Below, in pieces: positions 1 to 8,843 of a stretch of DNA of 64,000 nt (positions within the stretch are counted from its first letter, which is position 1; each line of letters begins with the position of its first letter). A program made the position numbers and the translations under genes. The notes below the pieces were generated by a model, which worked only from the letters and a program-made list of their open reading frames with translations, did not search any database and was not told the origin of the DNA. The stretch is from Candidatus Nanopelagicales bacterium (GTDB lineage Bacteria; Actinomycetota; Actinomycetes; S36-B12; CAIYMF01). The DNA is taken from the NCBI GenBank assembly GCA_017848795.1, contig JAFIHG010000014.1, forward strand, positions 34,396 to 98,395. The letters are read 5' to 3'.

Positions 1-169
1 CCCAGGACCTGATCAGCCGCGCCCCCCATTCCTGCTCGACGACCTCGGCCACCCGACCCGCGGTGGTCGCCGGCAGCCGTCCCAGCGAGTTGCCGTCGAG
101 GTAGATCACCGCGTCGTCGGTGATCGTGAAACGGGCGCGGTACGCGGCGAGCTCGTCGGCGGCGTCCAT
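1..169 (-). CDS. kynU: Kynureninase, N-terminal part (runs off the left edge)
   Basis: Only the first 56 or so codons are inside the window. The minus-strand translation contains VIYLDGNSLGRLP, the N-terminal signature of kynureninase, the PLP enzyme that splits kynurenine to anthranilate and alanine in tryptophan breakdown. The ATG at 169 gives MDAADELAAYRARF and is my choice. An in-frame GTG at 211 would add 14 residues and place the start closer to the divergent peptidase gene. The PLP lysine lies outside the window, so integrity cannot be judged. The family call is firm from the signature. The exact start is less certain, because neither candidate has a strong Shine-Dalgarno (SD). Confidence 0.82.
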   Translation of the reverse strand, partial: MDAADELAAYRARFTITDDAVIYLDGNSLGRLPATTAGRVAEVVEQEWGARLIRSW

Positions 170-282
170 CGCCTCGGCCCTGGCCCGGGTGCTGCCCGCT
201 GCGGTGCCCACGCGGTGAGCCTGCCACGGTCGGCCGGTGGCCGACAGACGCACGGACGATGCCACGGGCGGCGGGCGCCGCG

Positions 283-288
283 CATACT
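283..288 (+). promoter_or_regulatory. Putative -10 element of a leaderless NlpC/P60 transcript
   Basis: CATACT lies 7 nt upstream of the GTG at 296. The same hexamer sits 6 nt upstream of the ATG at 30033. In actinobacteria this spacing places the transcription start on or next to the start codon. No clear -35 was found. Confidence 0.4.
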
Positions 289-295
289 GCCGAGG

Positions 296-1804
296 GTGCA
301 ACGGCGTTCGGTGTCCCGACGGCTGCCGGTCCTCGCCGGCGTCGCGGTCCTCGCGCTCGCGGCCGGGCTGCTCGCGCCCGCGGCGTACGCCACCGACGAG
401 CCGCTGCAGACCCCGTCCGCGCCCAGCCGGACGGCCGCGCCGTTCTCGACCCCGCCCCTGACGAGCCCGTCTCCGACGACCGCGCCTCCGACGACCGCCC
501 CTCCGGTGCCGCCCGGTGCGAGTCCCACCCCGAGCCCGCCCGGCCCGACCCCGAGCGACCCGCCGTCCCCGGGCGCTACGCCGGCGCCGTCCCGCACCGC
601 GCCGGACCCGGGCACCTCGCAGCCGGCGCCGGAACCGGGCACGGACGGCGAGCTGCCGGCCTTCGGGGTCGACGACGCGTACTGGGATGCGTTCCGGCTG
701 CTGCAGGCACGCCAGCGCGAGCTCGCCGCCGCCGAGCGTGCGCTGCGCGCCGCGGACGAGACCCTCGCGAGCGCTCGCGGCACCGCCGCACGGCTGAAGG
801 CGGCTGCCGACGCAGCGTCGGCGTCCGCCGCGACGAGCCGGCTCGAGCTGGACCGGCTGGTCGGACGGCTCTACCAGTACGGCACCCCGGTCAGCGCGGT
901 CGGTGCGCTGCTCGGCGCCCCGGAGGACTTCCTGGCGGTCCTGGACCGCACGCACAACGACGACGTCGCCGCCGAGCTCGTGGTCGGGCAGGTGGCCTCC
1001 GACGACCAGCGGGCGGCGCTCGTACGCACCCTGCTGCTCGGAGCCGACGCCCGCATGGAGGCCGCGGCGCGCGCCCAGCAGCAGGCCGGCGAGGCGGTAC
1101 GGCTCGCCAGGAAGCGGCTCGCAGAGGCGCGTACGGCCCTCGCGGCGCTGTCCGCGGCGAGCCGGTCGCAGACCGCGGTCGGCACCGACGGCTGCCCGAA
1201 GGCCGACGTGCCGGGCACGCTGCGCGGCGGCGCCGAGGCGATCGGGGCGCGCCGGCTGTGCCGGGCCGCGGTCACGGGCGCGGCGACCCCACAGGCGGCG
1301 CTGGCGCTGCGCTGGGCGTTCGCCCACCTGGGTGCGGCGTACGCGTGCGGCGGCGCGGGCCGGATGCTGCCCTGGCGCATGGACTGCTCCTCGCTCGTCG
1401 CCCGCGCGTACCACGAAGGCGCCCGGCTGGCCGTCGCCGGCAGCACCTGGGCGCCGTCCACGCGGGAGATGGTGCCGTGGGACGGCGCCGCCCTCGACCC
1501 GCACTACGCGCTCGTACGACCGGCCGACCTGCGCCCCGGCGATCTGGTGCTCTACGACACCGGCGGCGCGACGTACCGCCACGTCGTGCTCTACCTCGGA
1601 CCGGCCAGCCGGGGCGGCCCCGCCTGGATGCTGCACACCAACAGCTGCGGCGACGTGGCCAAGGTGGAGCCGTTCTGGGGATTCCCGACGACCGGCAGCC
1701 ACACCTTCCTCGTGGCCCGGCGGGTGCTACACCTGCCGACCGACCCCCCACTCCCCCTCCCTTCGCGTGTCCCTGCTCGAAACGTCGTCAACTCGGCGAG
1801 TTAG
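296..1804 (+). CDS. Secreted NlpC/P60 family peptidoglycan endopeptidase
   Basis: The 502-residue product starts with a signal peptide (about residues 1-33, hydrophobic run ending AAYA). A Pro/Thr/Ser-rich linker follows to about 130, then an Ala/Arg/Glu-rich coiled coil (about 135-310), then a C-terminal NlpC/P60 domain. The catalytic Cys is C364 in MDCSSLV and the His is H429 in YRHVVLYLG. This layout matches RipA-like enzymes that cut the peptide stem of peptidoglycan during division. I chose GTG 296 over an upstream GTG at 215 because it opens directly onto VQRRSVSRRLPVLAG, a normal signal peptide, and has a -10-like hexamer at leaderless distance. The last 12 or so codons and the TAG stop are formed by a dispersed hairpin repeat (1764-1828), so the C-terminal tail is repeat-encoded. 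Confidence 0.85.
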   Translation: MQRRSVSRRLPVLAGVAVLALAAGLLAPAAYATDEPLQTPSAPSRTAAPFSTPPLTSPSPTTAPPTTAPPVPPGASPTPSPPGPTPSDPPSPGATPAPSRTAPDPGTSQPAPEPGTDGELPAFGVDDAYWDAFRLLQARQRELAAAERALRAADETLASARGTAARLKAAADAASASAATSRLELDRLVGRLYQYGTPVSAVGALLGAPEDFLAVLDRTHNDDVAAELVVGQVASDDQRAALVRTLLLGADARMEAAARAQQQAGEAVRLARKRLAEARTALAALSAASRSQTAVGTDGCPKADVPGTLRGGAEAIGARRLCRAAVTGAATPQAALALRWAFAHLGAAYACGGAGRMLPWRMDCSSLVARAYHEGARLAVAGSTWAPSTREMVPWDGAALDPHYALVRPADLRPGDLVLYDTGGATYRHVVLYLGPASRGGPAWMLHTNSCGDVAKVEPFWGFPTTGSHTFLVARRVLHLPTDPPLPLPSRVPARNVVNSAS

Positions 1805-1828
1805 CGACGATTCGAGCAGGGACACGCG
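1764..1828. repeat. Dispersed hairpin repeat, copy 1
   Basis: Two 31-nt arms (1764-1794 and 1798-1828) around a 3-nt loop, with three mismatches. The arms share CCTGCTCGAA with the copies at 7840, 8777 and 20210. This copy overlaps the stop codon of the NlpC/P60 gene and ends 62 nt before tRNA-Thr, so it could also act as a terminator. It is the most diverged copy. Confidence 0.9.
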
Positions 1829-1890
1829 GAGGGAGCCGGCAGGCTCGGGCGTCCCAGTACGCTCGGGGCACGCAGCACCCGCACCACCAC

Positions 1891-1964
1891 GCCGCCTTAG
1901 CTCAGTTGGCCAGAGCATCGCTCTTGTAAAGCGAGGGTCGTCGGTTCGAACCCGACAGGCGGCT
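1891..1964 (+). tRNA. tRNA-Thr (anticodon TGT)
   Basis: A 74-nt cloverleaf: acceptor GCCGCCT pairs with AGGCGGC and the discriminator is T. The D-arm has TAGCTCAGTTGG. The anticodon stem encloses the loop CTTGTAA with anticodon TGT, which reads ACA. The T-arm contains GGTTCGAACCC. The CCA end is not encoded. It lies just downstream of the NlpC/P60 gene and its hairpin, on the same strand. Confidence 0.96.
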
Positions 1965-1982
1965 CGGCAGGGGCGGTACGCC

Positions 1983-2339
1983 CTACTCCGCGCGTACGAC
2001 GTACACCTTGCGCAGGTCCTCGTGCACGGTCCAGGTCGTACGGGCGCCGGCGGCGAGCATCCCGACGTCGCCCGGGCCGACCTGCAGCGTCGGGCCGCCG
2101 GCTACCTCGATGGTCGCGCGTCCGCGCAGCACGACGAACACCTCGTCGGACTCGACGTCGGTGCTCGTGCCCGCAGTGTGCTGCCAGACCCCGACCGCCA
2201 CCGCGTCGTCCTCGGCGAGCTCGTGCACGGCCACCCGGGGGTCGCCCGTGACGACCTGGTCGACAGGGAGCGGGTCATCGGTCAGCTCCTGGTCGGCGAG
2301 GGAGGCGGCGCGTACGACCCGGCAGGTGCGGTTCAGCAT
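1983..2339 (-). CDS. Small cupin-domain protein
   Basis: 118 residues forming a single cupin beta-barrel. The middle reads SDEVFVVLRGRATIEV followed by GPGDVGMLAAGARTTWTVHEDLRKVY, the typical conserved blocks of the cupin_3/EutQ-like group. The usual metal-binding histidines of the first cupin motif are not evident, so it may bind a ligand without redox chemistry. The gene stands alone between tRNA-Thr and the DUF3263 promoter. The ATG start is the only plausible one. No substrate can be inferred. Confidence 0.75.
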   Translation of the reverse strand: MLNRTCRVVRAASLADQELTDDPLPVDQVVTGDPRVAVHELAEDDAVAVGVWQHTAGTSTDVESDEVFVVLRGRATIEVAGGPTLQVGPGDVGMLAAGARTTWTVHEDLRKVYVVRAE

Positions 2340-2398
2340 GCGCCCATCCTGGCGAACGCCCGGAGCCGGCGGCTCGCCGAGGGGAATGACAGCGGGGA

Positions 2399-2428
2399 AT
2401 GACAGCGGTGGAATTCAGGCTCTAGAGT
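2399..2428 (+). promoter_or_regulatory. Putative promoter of the DUF3263-LytR_C operon
   Basis: An ATGACA -35-like hexamer (2399-2404) and a TAGAGT -10 (2423-2428) are 18 bp apart. The -35 lies in a 13-bp tandem duplication (GGAATGACAGCGG, about 2382-2407), so two alternative -35 elements exist. The leader before the ATG at 2500 is about 65 nt. Confidence 0.45.
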
Positions 2429-2499
2429 GCACCTGGGAGTGTCCCCGGCCCGGCCGGGTGGCACGGCCGGACCGGCACCGGGTGAGCACGAGGAGAGCG

Positions 2500-2793
2500 A
2501 TGGACAGCGCGCACGTGATCGAACGGTCCGCCCCGCAGCCGGGCGAGCTGTCCGACCGCGACCGGCAGATCCTGGAGTTCGAGCGGCAGTGGTGGCGCTA
2601 CGCGGGCGCCAAGGAGCAGGCGGTACGCGAGCTGTTCGACCTCAGCGCCACGCGCTACTACCAGGTGCTCAACGGGCTGCTCGACAACCCTGCGGCGCTC
2701 GCCTTCGACCCGATGCTGGTGAAGCGGCTGCGGCGGATGCGGGCCAGCCGGCAGCGCCAGCGCTCCGCGCGCCGGCTCGGCCTGGAGCCGTGA
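2500..2793 (+). CDS. DUF3263 family helix-turn-helix-like protein
   Basis: 97 residues. LSDRDRQILEFERQWWRYAGAK and LSATRYYQVLNGLLDNP are hallmarks of DUF3263, an actinobacterial family that looks like a small DNA-binding helical protein. The start is ATG 2500 with AGGAG 4-9 nt upstream; longer upstream openings lack a ribosome site. Its stop overlaps the next start as GTGA, showing tight translational coupling to the LytR_C protein. As I recall, the same pair (Rv0430-Rv0431) lies near groEL2 in Mycobacterium tuberculosis, which fits the location here. The molecular function is unknown. Confidence 0.82.
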   Translation: MDSAHVIERSAPQPGELSDRDRQILEFERQWWRYAGAKEQAVRELFDLSATRYYQVLNGLLDNPAALAFDPMLVKRLRRMRASRQRQRSARRLGLEP

Positions 2794-3455
2794 CCCCGGC
2801 GCCGGACGACCCGGCGCAGCCTCCCGACCCGTCCGGCCCCGACCCCGACACCGTTCCCACGACGGTGCTGCGCCGGCACGCCAAGCCCGAACCGCGGACC
2901 GCCCTGTCGCGGCTGCTGGTGCCGGTGCTGATCGCGGCGATCGCGCTCGCCGCGCTCGTCGCGGGCTGGCGGACGTTGCAGGCGCGCAGCGGCGATCCGT
3001 TGCAGCCCGTCCCGCCCGCGGTGGTGCCGACCGGGCCGAGCCCTTCCACCCACCCGGCGCGTACGACCCCGCCCGCCACACCGGGACCCCCCGCCACGGC
3101 GGCCCCGTCCGCGAGCGGCGATGCCGGCCGCCCCGACCCCTCGCGGACGGGCGAACCGCCGCGGCGCCCGCGATGGAACCGCACCGTGCCGGTGGTCGTG
3201 CTCAACGCGACGTCGCGTACCGGGCTCGCGGCCTCGGTCGCCGCCCGGCTGCGCGCCAAGGGCTGGCAGGTGACGGGCGTCGGCAACTGGCGTTCCGGGG
3301 GAGTCGGGCGCACGACGATCTTCCACCGCCGCGACCCGCGTGCGGTGCTCACGCTCGTGCACGACCTGCCCGGGTCGGTGCCGTACCGGAAACTGCTGCC
3401 CGGGATGCCCAGCTCCGGCCTGGTGCTGGTGCTGGCCGCCGACTTCCCCGGCTGA
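2790..3455 (+). CDS. Membrane-anchored LytR_C domain protein
   Basis: 221 residues starting at GTG 2790, overlapping the DUF3263 stop by 4 nt. A cytoplasmic acidic/Pro-rich N-terminus (1-40) precedes one transmembrane helix (about 43-61, LLVPVLIAAIALAALVAGW), a Pro/Thr-rich extracytoplasmic linker (about 65-130) and a LytR_C domain beginning at VPVVVLNATSRTGLAASVA. LytR_C domains occur at the end of LCP cell-wall ligases and alone in proteins like this. A role at the cell envelope is inferred; no enzymatic residues are evident. Confidence 0.78.
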   Translation: MTPAPDDPAQPPDPSGPDPDTVPTTVLRRHAKPEPRTALSRLLVPVLIAAIALAALVAGWRTLQARSGDPLQPVPPAVVPTGPSPSTHPARTTPPATPGPPATAAPSASGDAGRPDPSRTGEPPRRPRWNRTVPVVVLNATSRTGLAASVAARLRAKGWQVTGVGNWRSGGVGRTTIFHRRDPRAVLTLVHDLPGSVPYRKLLPGMPSSGLVLVLAADFPG

Positions 3456-3542
3456 CCGCGCAAGAGCCCCCACCGAGGGCCCGCCGACCGGGCGGCGCTA
3501 GGGTGGCTGCGCCCCCGGCGACGGGCGGCGCACAACTGAACA

Positions 3543-3687
3543 CCTCATCTCGAGGGGCAGAGGGACACGGCCCGATGAAGCCCCGGCAACCGACCGGTCA
3601 CGTGCGGACCACCGCGCCCTTCTGGGGCCAGCCGGTGAAGGTGCCAATTCCGTCCGGCCCGCAGAGCGCGGGCACGGGAAGATGAGC
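3543..3687 (+). promoter_or_regulatory. SAM-I (S-box) riboswitch
   Basis: The leader of the thrC-like gene has the S-box core GAGGGACACGGCCCGATGAAG followed by CCCCGGCAACCG. The closing P1 helix is formed by CTCATCT (3544-3550) and AGATGAG (3680-3686). GGTGCCAATTCC (about 3640) matches the 3' part of the core. A TAGGGT -10 at 3499-3504 would start transcription just before it. P1 closes 18 nt before the ATG and overlaps GATGAGCAGGAAG, where the ribosome site lies. Control by access to the ribosome site is therefore more likely than a terminator; no U-tract is present. Confidence 0.9.
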
Positions 3688-3704
3688 AGGAAGAAGGCCT
3701 CCTC

Positions 3705-4994
3705 ATGACCGCTCCCACGACTCCGACCGTACGCGCCGACTTCGGCCCCGCGACCGGGTTGACCTGCCGCGAGTGCGGCGCCGGGTACGCGCTGGGTGCG
3801 GCGTACGCCTGCGCCGACTGCTTCGGGCCACTCGAGATCGCGTACGAGTTCGGCGGCGTGACCCGCGAGCGGATCGCCGCCGGCCCGGCCTCGATCTGGC
3901 GCTACGCGCCGCTGCTGCCGGTCGCGCCGTACGCCGCGGACGAGCCCAACCTCGCCCCCGGCCTCACGTCGCTGGTGCGGGCGGACAACCTGGCGCGTGC
4001 GCTGGGCATGACCGGGACGCTGTGGGTCAAGGACGAACGGGCTAACCCCACCCACTCCTTCAAGGACCGGGTCGTCGCCGTCGCGCAGAGCGCGGCGCGC
4101 CGGCTCGGGCTGCGTACCCTCGCCTGCGCCTCCACCGGCAATCTCGCCAACGCCGTCGCGGCGGCCGCGGCGCGCGCGGGCATGGGTTCGGTCGTCGTGA
4201 TCCCGCACGACCTCGAGGCGGGCAAGACCCTCACCACGGCGGCGTACGGCGGCACGCTGCTCGCTGTACGGGGCAGCTACGACGACGTCAACCGGCTCTG
4301 CAGCGAGCTGATCGGCGAGCCCTTCACGCAGGACTGGGGCTTCGTCAACGTGAACCTGCGCCCGTACTACGCGGAGGGCAGCAAGACGCTCGGTTACGAG
4401 ATCGCCGAGCAGCTGGGCTGGCGGCTGCCGCAGCAGGTGGTGGTGCCGGTCGCGTCCGGCTCGCTGCTGACCAAGGTGGACAAGGCGTGGCGGGAGCTGA
4501 CCGGGCTCGGCCTGGTGCAGGACAGCCCGTACCGCATGTACGGCGCGCAGGCCACCGGCTGCTCCCCGGTCGCCCAGGCCTTCCGCTCCGGAGCCGACGT
4601 CGTACGCCCGGTACGCCCCGACACCATCGCGCGCTCGCTCGCGATCGGGAACCCGGCCGACGGCCCGTACGCGCTCGACGTGGCGCGGCGCACCGGCGGT
4701 GCGGTCGCCGACGTCGACGACGCGGCGATCGTCGACGGGATCCGGCTGCTGGCACGTACCGAGGGGATCTTCGGCGAGACCGCGGGCGGGGTCACGGTCG
4801 CGACGCTGCAGGCGCTGCTCGCCGCCGGGACGCTGGACCCGGCTGCCGAGACGGTGATCCTCAACACCGGCGACGGGCTCAAGACGCTCGACGCGGTCGC
4901 CGGTGTCGTCGGGCCGACGGCGACCATCGACGCCGACGTCGCGCAGGTGACCGCCGCGCTCGCCCCCACCCCGCTCCCGACGTCACTGTCCTGA
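3705..4994 (+). CDS. thrC: Threonine-synthase-family PLP enzyme, probably homocysteine-forming (MetM-type)
   Basis: 429 residues. An N-terminal zinc-ribbon-like segment (C21, C24, C36, C39) precedes a fold-type II PLP domain. The PLP lysine is K120 in NPTHSFKDR, the substrate loop is ASTGNLAN and the late phosphate-site region is NTGDGLKTL. By family it acts on O-phosphohomoserine. Two context clues argue against simple threonine synthesis. Expression is under a SAM riboswitch, which normally controls methionine and sulfur genes. The next gene encodes a MoaD/ThiS-like sulfur carrier, recalling the CysM-CysO pair for cysteine. I infer a replacement reaction giving homocysteine. I recall a report of such a pair (MetM/MetO) in Streptomyces but cannot check it here. 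The plain annotation is threonine synthase. Confidence 0.85.
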   Translation: MTAPTTPTVRADFGPATGLTCRECGAGYALGAAYACADCFGPLEIAYEFGGVTRERIAAGPASIWRYAPLLPVAPYAADEPNLAPGLTSLVRADNLARALGMTGTLWVKDERANPTHSFKDRVVAVAQSAARRLGLRTLACASTGNLANAVAAAAARAGMGSVVVIPHDLEAGKTLTTAAYGGTLLAVRGSYDDVNRLCSELIGEPFTQDWGFVNVNLRPYYAEGSKTLGYEIAEQLGWRLPQQVVVPVASGSLLTKVDKAWRELTGLGLVQDSPYRMYGAQATGCSPVAQAFRSGADVVRPVRPDTIARSLAIGNPADGPYALDVARRTGGAVADVDDAAIVDGIRLLARTEGIFGETAGGVTVATLQALLAAGTLDPAAETVILNTGDGLKTLDAVAGVVGPTATIDADVAQVTAALAPTPLPTSLS

Positions 4995-5102
4995 GGGTCG
5001 AGAACCACCCGACCAGGCCGGGGTTTTCCGACCCTGGCACAGTGACGTGGAGACGTCGGGGACGTTGGAGACGTCGGACCCGACCAGCACCGAGGAGTCG
5101 CC

Positions 5103-5390
5103 GTGGCCGTGACAGTCCGTATCCCGACCATCCTGCGTACGTACACCGACGGGCGGGCGGAGGTGGAGCTGCAGCCCGGCGTACCGACGGTCGCGGGAGT
5201 GCTGGAGGCGCTCGACGCGCAGGCCCCGGGGATCTCGGGACGCGTCCTCGACGACAGCGGGGCGCTGCGCCGCTTCGTGAACGTCTACGTCGGCGACGAG
5301 GACGTCCGCTTCGGCGACGGGCTCGCGACCCCGGTCGAGGACGGGGCCCAGGTGTCGATCATCCCCGCGGTCGCGGGCGGCGCCGGCTGA
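5103..5390 (+). CDS. MoaD/ThiS-family sulfur carrier protein (CysO-like)
   Basis: 95 residues with a beta-grasp ubiquitin-like fold. It closely resembles mycobacterial CysO: VRIPTILR near the start, RRFVNVYVGDEDVRFGDGLAT in the middle and PAVAGG near the end. Such proteins carry sulfur as a C-terminal Gly-Gly thiocarboxylate made by a MoeB-like ATPase. Here two residues follow the di-glycine (G92-G93-A94-G95), so a JAMM-type protease would have to expose it. The start is GTG 5103 with GAGGAG upstream. The gene is 108 bp downstream of the thrC-like gene on the same strand and is probably co-transcribed from the SAM riboswitch. Its likely partner is that enzyme. Confidence 0.85.
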   Translation: MAVTVRIPTILRTYTDGRAEVELQPGVPTVAGVLEALDAQAPGISGRVLDDSGALRRFVNVYVGDEDVRFGDGLATPVEDGAQVSIIPAVAGGAG

Positions 5391-5399
5391 CGCACCCGC

Positions 5400-5771
5400 T
5401 CACTCGGGGATGCGGTCGTCGAGCTCGTCGACGTAGTGCATCGCGGCCTCCTCGGCGCTGAGCTCGTGCCGGTCGTCCAGGCCCTCGGTCGTGCACTCGG
5501 CGAGGACGTCGTCCGCGACCGCGTCCGCGGCGTGCGCGTCGTCCTCGACGAGCCGGGGTACGGCCCCGCCGCGCTCGTCGGCGCGCAGCATCCGGTCCGA
5601 GAGGTGCCCGCGGCCCGGGTCGTCGGAGCCGAACTCCTCCTCGAGCTCGCCCGACATCCGCGCGGCGACCTCGTCGCCCGCCTGGCCCCTGCCGCGGTAC
5701 GCGGGCGCGCCGTACGGAGCGTGACCCGTTCCCGTACCGTCGTACTCCGACCTGTCCACCGGTCCGCTCAT
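5400..5771 (-). CDS. Acidic DUF5709-like protein
   Basis: 123 residues from ATG 5771, very acidic and predicted mostly disordered. The ending LSAEEAAMHYVDELDDRIPE and the middle DERGGAVPRLVEDDAHAADAV resemble DUF5709, a small actinobacterial family of unknown role. A longer upstream reading to 6023 exists but would run back through both CIRCE operators and into the groEL leader, so it is rejected. The gene diverges from groEL, with the two CIRCE elements between them, and might share heat control. The family assignment is from memory of motif order and is moderately sure. Confidence 0.65.
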   Translation of the reverse strand: MSGPVDRSEYDGTGTGHAPYGAPAYRGRGQAGDEVAARMSGELEEEFGSDDPGRGHLSDRMLRADERGGAVPRLVEDDAHAADAVADDVLAECTTEGLDDRHELSAEEAAMHYVDELDDRIPE

Positions 5772-5845
5772 GCCCCCATCCTGCTCTCGTAGCGGCCCGG
5801 CTGCTGCGCAGACGGCCCGGAACCTGGGGTCCGTACGGGTGCTGG

Positions 5846-5872
5846 CTTGCACTCGAGGCCCGAGAGTGCCAA
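5846..5872. promoter_or_regulatory. CIRCE operator 1 (HrcA site)
   Basis: CTTGCACTC-N9-GAGTGCCAA matches the CIRCE consensus TTAGCACTC-N9-GAGTGCTAA at 15 of 18 positions. It lies 174 nt upstream of the groEL ATG. The second site follows after 8 nt. Confidence 0.85.
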
Positions 5873-5880
5873 CAATGTCG

Positions 5881-5907
5881 TTAGCACTCTCCCTGGCCGA
5901 GTGACAA
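5881..5907. promoter_or_regulatory. CIRCE operator 2 (HrcA site)
   Basis: TTAGCACTC-N9-GAGTGACAA: the left arm is a perfect match and the right arm has one change. With site 1 it forms a tandem pair in the groEL/DUF5709 intergenic region, pointing to HrcA repression released by heat shock. Confidence 0.9.
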
Positions 5908-5944
5908 CGACGCCGGGAGGGTCGTTCCATGACCTCCGCAGTGA

Positions 5945-7773
<1,829 letters not shown>

Positions 7774-7794
7774 TCCGTAAGCCCCGTACGACAC

Positions 7795-7828
7795 CGATGG
7801 GGAGGCCCCGCAAGGGGCCTCCCCATCG
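7795..7828 (+). terminator. Rho-independent-type terminator of groEL
   Basis: A perfect 15-bp stem (CGATGGGGAGGCCCC at 7795-7809 with its complement at 7814-7828) and a GCAA tetraloop, followed by TCGTATTT. It ends groEL transcription 120-150 nt after the stop codon. Confidence 0.9.
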
Positions 7829-7839
7829 TCGTATTTGCG

Positions 7840-7900
7840 CGTGTCCCTGCTCGAATCGTCGTCAACTCGCTGAGTTGACGACGATTCGAGCAGGGACACG
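7840..7900. repeat. Dispersed hairpin repeat, copy 2
   Basis: Perfect 29-nt inverted arms (7840-7868 and 7872-7900) with a 3-nt loop GCT. It lies between the groEL terminator and the stop codon of the convergent DUF2786 gene. Confidence 0.92.
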
Positions 7901-7903
7901 GGG

Positions 7904-8671
7904 TCAGGCGCCGATGGCGTCGCGGCCGCCGAGCCGGGCGCGGCTGCCGGCGTCGCGTCCGGACTCCACGGACCGGGAGTAGCCGACGGTTCGGTTGCCG
8001 GACCACCGGCCCCGCGCCTGGCTGGTTCGGGCGTAGAAGTCGCGCACCTGGGCGCCCCGGGCGGCCAGCACCACCGCGCCGGTCGTCGCTGGCGCGCCAC
8101 CGCCGGCCGGCACGACGATGGTGCCTGCCGTCCGCTCGGCCTGCGTGCGCGCGGTGGAGAGCCGCTCGCCGATCCGGGCGGTGAACCCGGCGTAGAAATG
8201 GATCCGTGCCCGCCGCGCGTTCGTGGCGGCCGGCCAGCCGTCCGCGCCGACGGACATCTCGCCCTCCCACACCCGGCTCGCCACGTGGCCGTTTCCGGCG
8301 TGCACCATCTGGTGCGCCAACGAGCCGAACATGGCCGCCACGTTGGCGAGGTCGGACGGTAGGCCGTACGCGAACACCGCCGTGGAGTCCGACGCGACGT
8401 CGACGAGGACGTCGTTGCTGCGGGCGATCACGCCGTAGAGCCGCACCAGGTGCCGGTTCGCCTGCTTGCGGTACTCCCCGATCGGGACGCGGCGCCGTTC
8501 GGGCTGTTCGGTCACCCGGCCCGTCGCCGAGCGGGCGAGGGCCAGGTCGACCGCGTGCAGCGTCGCGAGGTGCTGCGCCTTCGCCAGGTAGGCGTCGCGC
8601 TCGTGCTCGTTCTCGGTACGTTCGGACTTCGCCAGCAGCGCGGTGATCCGGGTGATGACGTCGACGGCCAT
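7904..8671 (-). CDS. DUF2786 domain-containing protein
   Basis: 255 residues. The N-terminal part VITRITALLAKSERTENEHERDAYLAKAQHLAT is the DUF2786 helical hairpin, a family seen in phage and bacterial proteins of unknown role. The rest shows a region reminiscent of a metallopeptidase-like fold (SLAHQMVHAGNGHVAS, HFYAGFTARIGERL). An Arg/Gly-rich tail follows. The start is ATG 8671 with AGGAGGGAG upstream; a start 18 nt earlier is possible but would overlap that ribosome site. It is flanked on both sides by copies of the dispersed hairpin (7840 and 8777). Function unknown. Confidence 0.8.
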   Translation of the reverse strand: MAVDVITRITALLAKSERTENEHERDAYLAKAQHLATLHAVDLALARSATGRVTEQPERRRVPIGEYRKQANRHLVRLYGVIARSNDVLVDVASDSTAVFAYGLPSDLANVAAMFGSLAHQMVHAGNGHVASRVWEGEMSVGADGWPAATNARRARIHFYAGFTARIGERLSTARTQAERTAGTIVVPAGGGAPATTGAVVLAARGAQVRDFYARTSQARGRWSGNRTVGYSRSVESGRDAGSRARLGGRDAIGA

Positions 8672-8776
8672 GACGGGCTCCCTCCTCACGGACCCGGGCG
8701 GGCCCTGGACCGCACACGCTAGGAAGGGCGTCCGACAGCCGTACGTATCCGACCCGGCACTTCGGCTCCCGGTCCT

Positions 8777-8837
8777 CGCGTCCCTGCTCGAATCGTCGTC
8801 AACTCAGCGAGTTGACGACGATTCGAGCAGGGACACG
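8777..8837. repeat. Dispersed hairpin repeat, copy 3
   Basis: 29-nt arms (8777-8805 and 8809-8837) with one mismatch and an AGC loop. It lies between the DUF2786 start and the stop of the upstream LLM oxidoreductase gene on the same strand. Confidence 0.92.
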
Positions 8838-8843
8838 GGATGT

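Noticed and set aside
215..295. An upstream GTG start for the NlpC/P60 gene.
   Set aside because: It would put 27 Arg/His-rich residues before the signal peptide; GTG 296 gives a clean signal peptide and a leaderless -10.
1272..1751. Opposite-strand open frames of more than 150 codons inside known genes, here and at many other positions.
   Set aside because: They mirror real genes with GC-rich third positions, are Arg/Ala/Pro-rich and have no family signatures or ribosome sites.
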